A stretch of DNA of 64,000 bases, from NCBI RefSeq assembly GCF_003932505.1, contig NZ_QZMU01000001.1, positions 1,364,001 through 1,428,000 on the forward strand, in the 5' to 3' direction. Shown piece by piece: positions 27,867 through 37,512 of the stretch. Within the stretch, counting starts at the first letter, position 1. Each line of letters opens with the position of its first letter. Below the pieces are notes generated by a model that saw only the letters and a list, made by a program, of their open reading frames with translations, was not told where the DNA came from and did not search any database. Both the position numbers and the translations under genes were made by a program. The DNA comes from Thiohalobacter thiocyanaticus. Its GTDB lineage: Bacteria; Pseudomonadota; Gammaproteobacteria; Thiohalobacterales; Thiohalobacteraceae.

Positions 27867-29446
27867 TCACTCCGGCACATACGGCCCAAGCTTCGGCACC
27901 ACCACCCCCGCAAACTCCTGCAGCGCCTCCTCTGCATCGGCCAGATCCTGCCCGGGCTGAATAGGGATGGTCAGCCGCACCAGTGCCCCGTCGGTACGGT
28001 GCCGGGTCAGCGCATCCTGGAACAGGTACCACTTGACCCAGTATTCGTTGTTGATCACCCGCCCACGCTGCTGGAACCAGTAATACACCAGCTGCCGGTA
28101 ATCCCCCTTGGCGATGATCATGCGGTTGACCTCGAGCGGCTGACCGTGTGCCTGCACCCCTTCGACGGAAACCACATCATGATTCTTGATCTGCCAGCCA
28201 CCGCCAGGAATACAGGAACGAGGGGAATGGGCCGCAGCACCCGCGGTCTGGTCGCCGTAATAGGCCACATAGAAATTGATCTGCTGGCCGGCATCGTTGC
28301 GGTAATCGGCTATCAGATAATCGTCGAGCTTCAGCGCATCCAGGTAAATCGTCTCAAGCTTGTCCTCATTCCCTTTCCACTCTGCAAGCTCCATGGGGAA
28401 ACCGACAAACAGCCGCCGTTCCGGCACCCTGTTCTCCGCATTCTGGGCATAGACGGCACCGGCCGTCACTACACCGGCAAGCACCAGGAAGAGATAATGC
28501 GGTGCGCCCGACTTCACGTAGCGTCGGTCCGGATTTTCCGGCGGCACCGGTATATCGATGCCGAAGGCCTCGGCCAATGTCATCTTGTTTTTGCCGATCT
28601 TGGCCAGCACGGCCATTTCCAGTACCAGGATGGCAATGCAGGCCATGAAGATGACCCAGCCTTCGAAATCATGCAGGAAGCCTTCCGCCTGCCCGGGGCC
28701 GCCGTATTCCACCAGCACCCCGATCACGCCGATGCGAAAACTGTTCATCAGCACGGTTATCGGCGCGCTGGACAAAAATATGATCGCCTTTTTCCACAGC
28801 GCGCCCTTGTAAATATAGGCCGCGACGAAACTCAGACTGGCCAGCGGAAAGAGGTAACGCAACCCGCTGCAGGCCTCGACCACCTGCAGCTTGTAGCTGC
28901 CCAGATCGATCACATTGCCTTCCAGATAAACGCTGATGTCGAACAGCCGGATAACGGCCACGCCGATCTCTGAGGAAATAAGCTGGAGCTTGCCTGAAAG
29001 ATTATTGAATACGAAGGGCGGCAGCGGCACCATGAAGAAAAGCAGGAACAAAGGCGCAAAGACCAGCTTGAATGCCCTCCACCCCAGAAAGGTGAGAGCC
29101 AACCCCATAATCACTATAACAACAGAATATTGAGCCAGGGTGTGGGTTGTTGCCAGCAGGCCCAAAAACAAAAGCGCACCACCTGCCGCAACCAGAACCA
29201 ACCCTGCATAGGAACTTTTGATGCCGGTTTTCTGGATTTCGAAACGCCGCTGCCAAATGAGGAATCCGGGTTATAACCGGAATCAGATATGCATATTCCA
29301 TATTCCTCTGATTTATTCCAGAGGGAGAGCATATTCTCGAATGTTCCGGCATAACCTATGGCCAGAACCAGGACAGAGAGGAGAAGAAGCAACCAAATCC
29401 GCGCCGGATAGGTAGCATAGGTTTCATTTGCATCATACTTGTTCAT
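27867..29446 (-). pseudogene. xrtA: Exosortase A fused to an EpsI domain, broken by two small insertions
   Basis: The N-terminal frame starts at ATG 29446 (MNKYDANETYATYPARIWLL) and reads to WNKSEEYG. A 7-base tandem duplication (ATATTCC twice on the plus strand, 29293-29306) then shifts the frame; removing one copy gives SEEYAYLIPVIT. One extra base in the GGG at 29268-29270 causes a second shift, after which LIWQRRFEIQKTGIKSSYAG leads into the long frame. That part has the exosortase triad: Cys in VVEACSGLRYLFPLASLS, Arg in NSFRIGVIG and His in LHDFEGWVIF. An EpsI domain occupies the C-terminal ~200 residues. Corrected length is about 523 residues, normal for XrtA-EpsI fusions. It would cleave PEP-CTERM sorting signals at the inner membrane. 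Confidence 0.85.
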
Positions 29447-30081
29447 AGGCGGCAGTCTATTGGTTAAACAGTGATATCAAGTTACCTTGAATTTAGGTTT
29501 ATTATCATACGTGGCAGTTACAATCGACCTACCTTGCAGCGTGGACTTCATTCAGACAGCGCCATACCCGCCACAGAGGCGTCCCCATAATCAAAGAAAG
29601 CTGAGCCATCAGTGGAGATTCAATAGATTTATTTTTGTCACAGGTTTACGGCTTTACCCAGGAGAACGACACTGATCATCCTGTTCGTTCAGCCATCTGA
29701 TCGCCGGAACTGATCCACCCGTTTATTAGCATTTACTAATAATTAATCCGTAAAGAAAATCGACGCCCCCGAACATTGCGTGTTTTTCAATTTGAGATAC
29801 TATCGGCACAAACACGAATCCGCAACACAGAGGCCATATTAATAATCCACCTGCATAAACAATATGATGCAACAGCACCTTGCATTTTATAGCGCTTTGT
29901 TTACATTCAATATTTCAGGCAAAACATTAACTGTAAATGTGCATACGCGGTAATTTATCTTTCCTACTGGCCTGAATGGCGAAGCTCCTCCAGTGTTTGG
30001 AAGACGCGTCGTTTACACCGACGGCCCAGTTCAGTATTCAGTGTTGGGAAAATACACAAACACTAGCAGGCAACCGACCTT
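29447..30081. other. AT-rich divergent intergenic region between xrtA and the first sulfotransferase
   Basis: About 635 bases without a supportable gene, clearly richer in A and T than the flanking core genome. It separates the minus-strand exosortase block from the plus-strand glycan cluster, so promoters for both should lie here. I see no clear sigma-54 (GG-N10-GC) site, terminator or RNA gene. Confidence 0.5.
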
Positions 30082-31050
30082 ATGCATCTTCCAAATCTTA
30101 TCATTGGCGGCACTGGCCGATCGGGAAGCACGTCACTATTCAGATATCTGGCGGATCACCCTGAAGTTTGCGGATCATCAAGAAAAGAAACGCAATTCTT
30201 TATCAGACATATTGGTAATATAACTTCGCGTGAGTTGGAGAAATACTCCGGCTTTTTTTCCCACTGCAATGCATCGCACAAGATTCGGATTGAAGCAACA
30301 CCCCACTACCTTCAATTTGCAGACAGAATCGCACCTTCCATCCATGCAGCACTGCCCGGAGTGAAGTTGGCATTCATTCTCAGAGAGCCCGCAAGTCGGT
30401 TGTTCACTGGTTTCCGGAATCTCCGTCTTCTTGAAAGCAAAAATTTCGGCGCATGGTCGTTTGATGAATTCGTCAGTCATGCCATCAACCATCAATCTCA
30501 AGCCAATAACAATTCCGACGACCCCAGACTCAGGGCAGCCTATTACATGCATACCGGCTGTTATTCTGAATACCTGAGCAAATACCTGAAAATATTCGGC
30601 CCGGAAAACATATGTATTCTGTTTTTCGATCACCTTGTATCGATGCCGAAATCAGTAATGATTCGTCTGGCGGAATTTTTAGCGATTGACGAAAAGTTCT
30701 ACGATGATTACACCTTCACCCGGGAAAACAGGACCCGCGCATATCGATCCCGCTTGATACATATTACAGCCCATAGTATAAATCAGCTGATAGAACCGGC
30801 CCTGAACCGGCTACCCTCTGCGAGGAAATTGATTCGCGGTGCATATAATCTTGTCAATGAAGCCGACATGCAAAAGGAAAGTCCATCAGAGGCGGCTATG
30901 ACCGCACTCAATGAATTTTATCATCCACATAACGCCAAGCTTCGCAGGCTACTTGAAAAGCACGGCTATATCGACGACATCCCCGCATGGCTAGCGAAAG
31001 AAAAACAGCCGACAATAACAGAGCAATGTAGCACAGGGCAGAGCAGATGA
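30082..31050 (+). CDS. Sulfotransferase domain protein (PAPS-dependent)
   Basis: 322 residues. The 5'-phosphosulfate-binding loop is IIGGTGRSGSTSLFRYLADH at the N-terminus. The 3'-phosphate-binding motif is KLAFILREPASRLFTGFRNL near residue 100. The layout and C-terminal KHGYIDDIPAWL match soluble bacterial glycan O-sulfotransferases of the Sulfotransfer family. It would move sulfate from PAPS to a sugar hydroxyl of the locus glycan. It overlaps the following methyltransferase start (ATGA), so the two are coupled. Codon use is AT-richer than in the core genes, as in the rest of the cluster. The acceptor is unknown. Confidence 0.88.
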   Translation: MHLPNLIIGGTGRSGSTSLFRYLADHPEVCGSSRKETQFFIRHIGNITSRELEKYSGFFSHCNASHKIRIEATPHYLQFADRIAPSIHAALPGVKLAFILREPASRLFTGFRNLRLLESKNFGAWSFDEFVSHAINHQSQANNNSDDPRLRAAYYMHTGCYSEYLSKYLKIFGPENICILFFDHLVSMPKSVMIRLAEFLAIDEKFYDDYTFTRENRTRAYRSRLIHITAHSINQLIEPALNRLPSARKLIRGAYNLVNEADMQKESPSEAAMTALNEFYHPHNAKLRRLLEKHGYIDDIPAWLAKEKQPTITEQCSTGQSR

Positions 31051-31853
31051 CGGATGAGTATACAGATTATCTTCGCGGTGAAAAGTTATACGGCGACGAC
31101 TTCCAAGCTGAAGATATCCATAAATGGTTTATGGACGAGGCGGAGGGATACGCCAACCTCGGCGCTAAGAAAAAGGCCGCTTACAAATACGTTTATCATC
31201 GACTTAACATTCATCATGCCTTCAGGCACCTGAAGGGAGCACACTTCAGCAAAGCCCTGGGAATTGGCTCCGCATACGGCGATGAATTCATCCCGATAAT
31301 AAAGCAGATAAGACAAATCTTCATACTCGATCCGTCTGACGCCTTTGCCGACGTCAGGGAAATTTTCGGTACATCCTGCAGCTATATCAAACCCAATCCC
31401 GAAGGGACCATGCCATTCGAAAATAATCAGTTTGATCTGATTACCAGCCTTGGCGTCATGCATCACATTCCGAATGTGAGTTATGTAATGAGCGAATGCT
31501 TCAGATGCCTCGACCGTGGCGGCATTATGCTGTTACGCGAACCAATCATCTCCATGGGAGACTGGCGAAAACCCAGACATGGGCTCACCAAAAGAGAGCG
31601 TGGGATTCCGATCGATATCCTGGACGACATTATCGGCAGATCGGGCTTCAAAATCAGACGCCGGGCATTTTGCGTATTCCCGCTGATCCCGAAGCTCACC
31701 AGCAAGCTTCATATTGCAGCGTACAACAACTCGCTTATCACGACCGCGGACGCACTTCTGAGCCGGGCATTTTCATGGAACATGAAGTACCACAGAACGA
31801 AATTGCATGAAAAATTCGCACCGGCATCGGCCTATTACATCCTTAGCAAATAA
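31047..31853 (+). CDS. Class I SAM-dependent methyltransferase
   Basis: 268 residues, starting inside the sulfotransferase stop codon. The SAM-binding region is SKALGIGSAYGDEFIPIIKQ (motif I) with IFILDPSDAFAD as the acidic strand-2 end. The post-I/IV region is FDLITSLGVMHHIPNVSYVM, and CLDRGGIMLLREPIISMGDW is the Methyltransf_11-like strand. A sugar O-methyltransferase or a modifier of the glycan made by this locus is the likely role, from its coupling to a sulfotransferase. No substrate-specific motif is recognised. Confidence 0.85.
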   Translation: MTDEYTDYLRGEKLYGDDFQAEDIHKWFMDEAEGYANLGAKKKAAYKYVYHRLNIHHAFRHLKGAHFSKALGIGSAYGDEFIPIIKQIRQIFILDPSDAFADVREIFGTSCSYIKPNPEGTMPFENNQFDLITSLGVMHHIPNVSYVMSECFRCLDRGGIMLLREPIISMGDWRKPRHGLTKRERGIPIDILDDIIGRSGFKIRRRAFCVFPLIPKLTSKLHIAAYNNSLITTADALLSRAFSWNMKYHRTKLHEKFAPASAYYILSK

Positions 31854-31898
31854 TTCCCGCTGGAACGAACCGCTGCATTACCGAATAACCCAGGTCAG

Positions 31899-32774
31899 TC
31901 AGCACATTCTCCATCGTCGCTTTAACAGGTAGCTAATCAGGACGCGCGCAGTATCAAGCACAATATAGCTCGGCAGCAACAGTCGAGGGCAGTTCTTACG
32001 GGCGAACCGCCAGCGGTATTTCAGACAACCCGGTGACTTGATACTGGTAAGATAGCCATAGAACTTGTTCAGGGACCATCCCCCCTTGAACGCACTCGAA
32101 CCTGTATGATCGACATGCGAATAGAGTTTTGCATCGTAATTCATGTAAACACGGAAGCCGGCGCGCCTGGCGCGATGCGTAAAGTCGTAGTCTGCGGCAT
32201 ATTGAGGCAAGCCTTCAAAGTCAAACAGCCCTATCGATGAAAAAACCCGCAGCGGAAATACTGTACCCCGGCCTGGCGCGTGAGTGATTTCTGCCAAACC
32301 TGAATAATCGTAACTCACGGGATCGAGTTTGCGCACCTTGGCACGGACCCAATCCATACGCTCACCCGGCTCAACCAGTCTGTCAGGTTGCGCGATATCA
32401 TAGGAAGCAGAGGCAAGAACGGCATCCGGCTTATGTTCCAGCGCCTTCGCCATCATTCCAAGATAGTTTACAGCAAGCTCGAGGTCGTTATTGAGCGTAA
32501 TCAGATAATCATCCGGAGCCGCATTCTCCAGTATGTACTTGACACATTCGTTAGTTGCACCGGTCCACCATAGGTTACCGTCCCCATTCAGTACGACGAC
32601 TTCCGGGAAATCAGCGGCCAGTATTCCGGCCGTCCCATCCTCGGAGCCGTCGTCACAGACCACGATCCTGAAGTTACGGTACACCTGCTTCCGGATACTC
32701 TGCAGACAGCTACGCGTCAACTCAATGCGGTTATGCACCGGAATGGCGAACCAAAATCTGGGCTCAGCCTTCAC
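31899..32774 (-). CDS. Glycosyltransferase family 2
   Basis: 291 residues of GT-A type. The N-terminal RFWFAIPVHNRIELTRSCLQ is followed by FRIVVCDDGSEDGTAGIL and LNGDGNLWWTGATNECVKYI. The metal-binding acidic motif is YLITLNNDLELAVNYLG. The NLWWTGATN sequence is characteristic of a GT2 subgroup that includes rhamnosyl- and other deoxysugar transferases. It lies on the opposite strand to its neighbours, with a start at about 32774 in a 275-base divergent gap. It would add a sugar to the lipid-linked intermediate at the cytoplasmic face. The start could be slightly internal. Confidence 0.88.
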   Translation of the reverse strand: MKAEPRFWFAIPVHNRIELTRSCLQSIRKQVYRNFRIVVCDDGSEDGTAGILAADFPEVVVLNGDGNLWWTGATNECVKYILENAAPDDYLITLNNDLELAVNYLGMMAKALEHKPDAVLASASYDIAQPDRLVEPGERMDWVRAKVRKLDPVSYDYSGLAEITHAPGRGTVFPLRVFSSIGLFDFEGLPQYAADYDFTHRARRAGFRVYMNYDAKLYSHVDHTGSSAFKGGWSLNKFYGYLTSIKSPGCLKYRWRFARKNCPRLLLPSYIVLDTARVLISYLLKRRWRMC

Positions 32775-33049
32775 ACTCCCACCCCGTCAATTTGGCATGA
32801 ACAGATAAACAGAACTCCACGGCACAACGAAATCCATGGCTCTGTCTCGTCTATAATGGTTGCAATTTAATCACTTTACATGGCAGATTGGTAAATGCAA
32901 CCATGCAGGAATATGACGCCATCATGGCTTTCGACGTTGTGGCGCACAGGAACTGGCTGACACCCTGAAATTGTTTTAATTTCCTGTTTTTACTTAAAAA
33001 AATAAACATTTTAAACTGACCAATCCATCCATCGCAGATTTGCCTGAGA

Positions 33050-33850
33050 ATGAACGACACTTCACTTGATCATGTGGCTTCAAGCCGCCGGGGCGACAGG
33101 GTGGCTGGCACCTTCGTCGACGCGGCGGATTGGAGCGATCTCCTGGCAAAGATTCATTTATGGGCACTGAATCGCGAGTCCCGCAGTGTGTGTCTGTGCA
33201 ATGTCCACTCTGCAGTAACGGCGCGCGAAAACAGCGGGCTTGCTGAAGCGCTGGATTCATCCGATATGGTTTTACCCGATGGCGCACCTATCGCCTGGAC
33301 GCTGAGACACAAGGGATTTCCCGGTCAGACCAGAATTGCCGGTCCAGACCTGATGCTCAAGTTATGCACTGAACTCGAGCATACCGGTATTGGCGTATTC
33401 CTGTTCGGTTCCACAGATGTGACACTGCAGAAACTGCGCGCACAGCTTCTCAAACGCTTCCCCGATCTTGAGATCCGGGGAATCCTAAGCCCGGAATTCG
33501 GGAACTGGTCCATGGCACTCGAAAACAATTACATAGAGGAAATCAACAAATCTGGTGCCGGGGTGATATTCGTCGGACTCGGCTGCCCACGGCAGGAAAT
33601 CTGGATGTCACACCGCAAATCCGATATTCGGGGCGTAATGCTTGGGGTAGGCGCCGCATTCGACTTCCATGCCGAGACCATCAAACGCGCGCCAAAGTGG
33701 TTACAGAAATTCGGGCTGGAATGGCTTCACCGCCTGCTGAGCGAACCGCAGCGGCTGTGGAAGCGCTATCTCATCACCAATACAAAATTCATAGCACTGA
33801 CCGGACGGGAACTCATGACACGCAATCAACGTCGGCACAAGCAGGCCTGA
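33050..33850 (+). CDS. WecG/TagA/CpsF family glycosyltransferase (GT26)
   Basis: 266 residues with the family hallmarks: VCLCNVHSAVTARENSGLAE, DMVLPDGAPIAWTLRHKG with the catalytic-region Asp, RIAGPDLMLKLC, VFLFGSTDVTLQKLRAQLLK and FVGLGCPRQEIWMSHRKSDI. The C-terminal PKWLQKFGLEWLHRLLSEPQ is the membrane-associating tail. GT26 enzymes add the second sugar (for example ManNAcA or glucose) to a polyprenyl-PP-linked first sugar. The WecA-like gene at 26-27.7 kb would supply that first sugar. It lies four bases upstream of the putative sulfotransferase at 33855. Confidence 0.93.
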   Translation: MNDTSLDHVASSRRGDRVAGTFVDAADWSDLLAKIHLWALNRESRSVCLCNVHSAVTARENSGLAEALDSSDMVLPDGAPIAWTLRHKGFPGQTRIAGPDLMLKLCTELEHTGIGVFLFGSTDVTLQKLRAQLLKRFPDLEIRGILSPEFGNWSMALENNYIEEINKSGAGVIFVGLGCPRQEIWMSHRKSDIRGVMLGVGAAFDFHAETIKRAPKWLQKFGLEWLHRLLSEPQRLWKRYLITNTKFIALTGRELMTRNQRRHKQA

Positions 33851-33854
33851 AGCC

Positions 33855-34709
33855 ATGCCAGGACCACTAGGAATTCTGCATGACTTAGGCGGCCGTATAT
33901 TCGGCTGCCCATATTACAGACAGATCATTCGGACCAGACTGAATCTATCCCTGAGTGCTGACCCGATTCTCGTATGGCAAATGGGCAAGGTTGGTTCCAG
34001 TACGGTCCTCAACTCACTGCACAATGCCGGGCTTGGGTCCGCCATCTTCCATGTCCACCTTCTAAGCGACGCATTGCTAGAAAGGGGAGAACTGTTCCGT
34101 AAATCTGCGCGACGGGGCACTGCCGCCCATTTGTATAATATTGCGCTACGGGAGCAAATGCTTGCTGATAACAGGCGTTGGAAGATCATCTCCCTAGTCA
34201 GAGACCCTGTGGGTCGCAATATCTCTGCCTTCTTTCAAAACCTGGATTTGTATGCACCAAGTATTGCGCCAGACGACCTGTCAAAAACAGAATTACTGAA
34301 AAATATATTCTTCAGCGAATTCGATCATGAAAGGCCATTAACATGGTTTGATTATGAAATCAAAGGCACGCTCGGTATCGATGTGTATACAGACCCATTC
34401 CCCATGAATCAGGGCTACGCAGAATATCACACAGATAAATTCGATCTTCTCATATTACGTATGGAGGACCTCAATGCCACCGGCATTCATGCACTGAGAC
34501 GCTTTCTTGGTACATCGAGAATCCAGTTAGTAAAAACCAATATTGGAGCTGACAAAAATTATGCTGAGGTCTATGCCCAACTTCGCCGTAGGATTGATCT
34601 TCCAGAGGACTACTTGGATAAGATGTACCAGTCTAAATATGCCAGACATTTTTATACCCAATTAGAAATTTCCGATTTCCGCTCCAGGTGGGAAAGCACG
34701 TTCGCATGA
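33855..34709 (+). CDS. Putative capsular polysaccharide synthesis protein, sulfotransferase-like (NKWYS-type)
   Basis: 284 residues. WQMGKVGSSTVLNSLHNAGL resembles the P-loop-like PAPS site of sulfotransferases. KIISLVRDPVGRNISAFFQN matches the 3'-phosphate-binding segment, in the right order and spacing. The protein otherwise resembles the little-studied family annotated as putative capsular polysaccharide synthesis protein. It begins five bases after the GT26 gene and is followed 40 bases later by the flippase, so it belongs to the glycan assembly operon. Sulfotransferase activity is inferred from the two motifs and from the other sulfotransferases in the cluster. Confidence 0.7.
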   Translation: MPGPLGILHDLGGRIFGCPYYRQIIRTRLNLSLSADPILVWQMGKVGSSTVLNSLHNAGLGSAIFHVHLLSDALLERGELFRKSARRGTAAHLYNIALREQMLADNRRWKIISLVRDPVGRNISAFFQNLDLYAPSIAPDDLSKTELLKNIFFSEFDHERPLTWFDYEIKGTLGIDVYTDPFPMNQGYAEYHTDKFDLLILRMEDLNATGIHALRRFLGTSRIQLVKTNIGADKNYAEVYAQLRRRIDLPEDYLDKMYQSKYARHFYTQLEISDFRSRWESTFA

Positions 34710-34748
34710 CAACAGAACCAACGCATTAGTACAGCAAACAGATGACCG

Positions 34749-36119
34749 ATGGCCGGCAAACCACATCATTCAAATGGAGTCTCACTCCGCCGACGCTTTC
34801 TGTCCGGATCCTCATGGGCCCTGTCCGGCAAGATACTCAGCGCAGGCGCAACCCTGCTGGGCAATGCCTTGCTGGCCCGTCTACTGACGCAGGAACAACT
34901 GGGCAACTATTTTCTCGCCTTCAGCGTGGTAAGCCTCATCTCCATATTCTGTATCTGGGGATTGAATCGCGGACTGGTCAAACTGATCGCAAGTGAACTG
35001 GCCAAGGGCCAGCAGGCACTTGCGCGCAATGGCATTATCAGTGCCTTCACCCTGGTCCTCATCACCAGCACTATCGCGGCTTCGACACTTGTATCCCCAG
35101 TGGGTGACTGGCTGTTCACGACAGCGCTCGATTCGCCGTTGCTCACGCCGCTAACTCTGTTCCTGGCACTATGGATTCTGGTCAAGACCCTACAGGGCCT
35201 GGTGAGTGAAGCTTTTCGCGGTTTCCATGACATTCGACTGGCCACGATTTTTGGCGGTCTGGTGACGGCTGTATTGTCCACGCTACTCTATCTGTTGATA
35301 TGGCTCCATCAGGGACAGGCCAGCCTGGACCAGATCATCCAATTAACGGTTCTGGCGACTGCTTCAGCCCTGGCCGTTGGCCTGTTTCTTCTCCATCGCA
35401 GAGCTCAAGAGCTGGACCGGGATGGGAAACCGTCTTTACAGCAGGTGTATCGTTTCGGCCTTCCACTGATGGTGACCAGCATTTTTCTCTTCGGTGTACG
35501 CGAATTTCACCTGTGGCTACTCGCCGCCTTCCAGCCAAAGGGCGAGGTCGCACTATACGGTTCCGCGCTCCGGCTCATAAACATCCTTGTACTGCCTCTG
35601 ACTGTCATCAATGCAGTCATTCCGCCGATGGTGGCTGACCTCTACAGCCGGGAGGATCGGGCAGGGTTGCAGTCACTGTTGCAGAAGACCGCCACCCTGA
35701 TGAGTATTCCAGCGTTTGCAGTCTTCGGCCTGATACTGCTCCTTGGCGCCGAGATCCTCGCGCTGGTATACGGGGAACCATACAGAGCGGCTTCGATGCC
35801 TTTCCTTATTCTGGCAGCCGGGCAGTTTCTGAATGTCCTGGCAGGGTCGCCTGGAGTGCTTCTGACCATGTCCGGCCATGAACGGGTCGTGATGGCATCG
35901 GCGCTGGGAGCCGGCGGCATCGGGCTTACGGTAAGCTTCTTCGCCTCCCAGTCATACGGCGCAATGGGAGCAGCTGCTGGTTACTCCACTGGCATCGTTC
36001 TCGTCAATATTATAATGTGGAGATATGCCTACGGGCGCCTGTCAGTCCGCACCCATGGGAGTGGCCTGGTTGCTGTCCGAATGCTGAAAGGCCTGCTTAC
36101 CCGTAACAGATCAGGATAA
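34749..36119 (+). CDS. Polysaccharide flippase (Wzx-like, MOP superfamily)
   Basis: 456 residues with about 12-14 hydrophobic segments from SSWALSGKILSAGATLLGNA onward. The N-terminal GNALLARLLTQEQLGNYFLA is typical of polysaccharide biosynthesis proteins of the MOP exporter superfamily. Residues near LPLTVINAVIPPMVADLYSR and EILALVYGEPYRAASMPFLI fit the oligosaccharide flippase profile. It would move the completed lipid-linked repeat unit to the periplasmic face. There is an alternative ATG at 34742 in a different frame; 34749 is the start of the long frame. Confidence 0.9.
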   Translation: MAGKPHHSNGVSLRRRFLSGSSWALSGKILSAGATLLGNALLARLLTQEQLGNYFLAFSVVSLISIFCIWGLNRGLVKLIASELAKGQQALARNGIISAFTLVLITSTIAASTLVSPVGDWLFTTALDSPLLTPLTLFLALWILVKTLQGLVSEAFRGFHDIRLATIFGGLVTAVLSTLLYLLIWLHQGQASLDQIIQLTVLATASALAVGLFLLHRRAQELDRDGKPSLQQVYRFGLPLMVTSIFLFGVREFHLWLLAAFQPKGEVALYGSALRLINILVLPLTVINAVIPPMVADLYSREDRAGLQSLLQKTATLMSIPAFAVFGLILLLGAEILALVYGEPYRAASMPFLILAAGQFLNVLAGSPGVLLTMSGHERVVMASALGAGGIGLTVSFFASQSYGAMGAAAGYSTGIVLVNIIMWRYAYGRLSVRTHGSGLVAVRMLKGLLTRNRSG

Positions 36120-36253
36120 AATAGGATCAGGCTGCAACCAATAATCGATTCGCTAAAGACCGTGCTAAATAAATCCGTATGATAATACCTGACGTGGCAT
36201 GAGCTAAGGCATACGGTTGTCCGTAATACCGACAAGAGAAGGAATAATCAACA

Positions 36254-37471
36254 ATGGCGCGCCTGGGTTTCTTTGCGTTTTCGATCTGGTTTCTCCTCCA
36301 GCCATTCACTGTTGTCACTTCGTTTTATCTTGGCATACTGGCACTGGACAAGCTTCTGGCGCCTGTGCTCATCCTGTTCTGGGCCGTGTCTGCAGTCATC
36401 GGAAAACAAAGAATCGATACCAGTAAGATTTCGTACTTACTGATAGCCTTCGCCTTCTTCATTATCCGCAATGTGTCCAAAATTGATGAGCCTGAGATAT
36501 ACCAATACCTCCTATGGGAAGACGCTATCCTGTTCGGGTATTTCTGCCTGCCTATTCTATTCGTAGACAATCTGGAGAGGGTGAAGACCGCAAGCAAACT
36601 CATTTCCGTCAACGCTGTACTGGCCTGCGTATCAGCCTTCCTGGTAGCGGTTGGTTGGCTTACCTTACCCTATGAAAGATCCTCTGCGGGCAGATTCGAT
36701 CTGACCATCCAGAAGTCGATCGGGTTGTATTCATCGTACGGCGATGTAGCCCAGATTTCTGCATTTTTTCTTCTTCTCGCCCTGTTCGTTTCCACCATCC
36801 TTGCACTGCGGAAAAAATCTTCAGGGTGGACGGCTATAAAGATTTTCGCCTTCATAGTGGTAATAATCGGTGTAATCGGAAACCAGTCAAGGAGCATGAT
36901 ACTCTCTCTGATCGTGGCAGTTAGCATGGCATTGATCTTTCATTTTCGCAGCAAGGCGACAAATAAATTACTCTATAATACCTTGCTCATAGCTATAGGC
37001 ACAGTAGCGGTATCGGTTTCTGTCGTTGTAATCAACCAGATCATTTCGTTGCTTGGCAGTTTTGGTGGCGCGGATGCCGCAGGCACTGCGGCCGGCAGAC
37101 TCGAGCAATACCAGTATGCATTCAGCGTAATCGGCGACAATCCGATCCTCGGCGTGGACGGATCCTACTATTCAAAATACGGAGCATACGTTAGAGGGAT
37201 CCACAACATGTGGCTGGGGCAGATGGCGAGAGGTGGCATACTCAGCGTGTTGCTGCTGTTATGGCTGCTTCTCAGGCTGCTTAAGGCATCTCTCAGGCTG
37301 CAGGATAACCCAGAAACAAGGCCTTACGGTTCAGTCGCCGTAGGCTTCCTGTTTGCCGTATTCACTTCGACATTATTCTACCCCGCCGACACCCAGTTTT
37401 TCTGGCCACTCTTGGGAATGGGCATTGCTATCGTCTGTACCATGAGCATGCACAAGTCGCATCGATCATAA
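36254..37471 (+). CDS. O-antigen ligase/polymerase-like membrane protein (Wzy/WaaL type)
   Basis: 405 residues with about ten to twelve membrane segments. A periplasmic loop near residues 290-325 reads DNPILGVDGSYYSKYGAYVR followed by GIHNMWLGQMARGGILSVLL. This is the N-P-x-x-G-x-G...H-N-x-x-L pattern of the Wzy_C/O-antigen ligase family, including the functionally important His. It is next to the flippase on the same strand, so it is either the polymerase of the repeat unit or the enzyme joining the glycan to an acceptor. These two activities cannot be separated from sequence alone. Confidence 0.87.
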   Translation: MARLGFFAFSIWFLLQPFTVVTSFYLGILALDKLLAPVLILFWAVSAVIGKQRIDTSKISYLLIAFAFFIIRNVSKIDEPEIYQYLLWEDAILFGYFCLPILFVDNLERVKTASKLISVNAVLACVSAFLVAVGWLTLPYERSSAGRFDLTIQKSIGLYSSYGDVAQISAFFLLLALFVSTILALRKKSSGWTAIKIFAFIVVIIGVIGNQSRSMILSLIVAVSMALIFHFRSKATNKLLYNTLLIAIGTVAVSVSVVVINQIISLLGSFGGADAAGTAAGRLEQYQYAFSVIGDNPILGVDGSYYSKYGAYVRGIHNMWLGQMARGGILSVLLLLWLLLRLLKASLRLQDNPETRPYGSVAVGFLFAVFTSTLFYPADTQFFWPLLGMGIAIVCTMSMHKSHRS

Positions 37472-37512
37472 CGTCTACTTCAAATTGCAACGCCATAAAG
37501 ATATATAAAGAT

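Noticed and set aside
27867..29201. Exosortase starting at the TTG at 29201 as a complete gene
   Set aside because: The N-terminal membrane segments normally present in XrtA are found upstream in two other frames, so the frame is truncated by indels rather than a natural start.
36185..36215. Sigma-54 promoter upstream of the ligase/polymerase gene (TGGCATGAGCTAAGGCAT)
   Set aside because: The GG to GC spacing is 11 rather than 10 and the -12 element is not TTGC, so the match to the consensus is not convincing.
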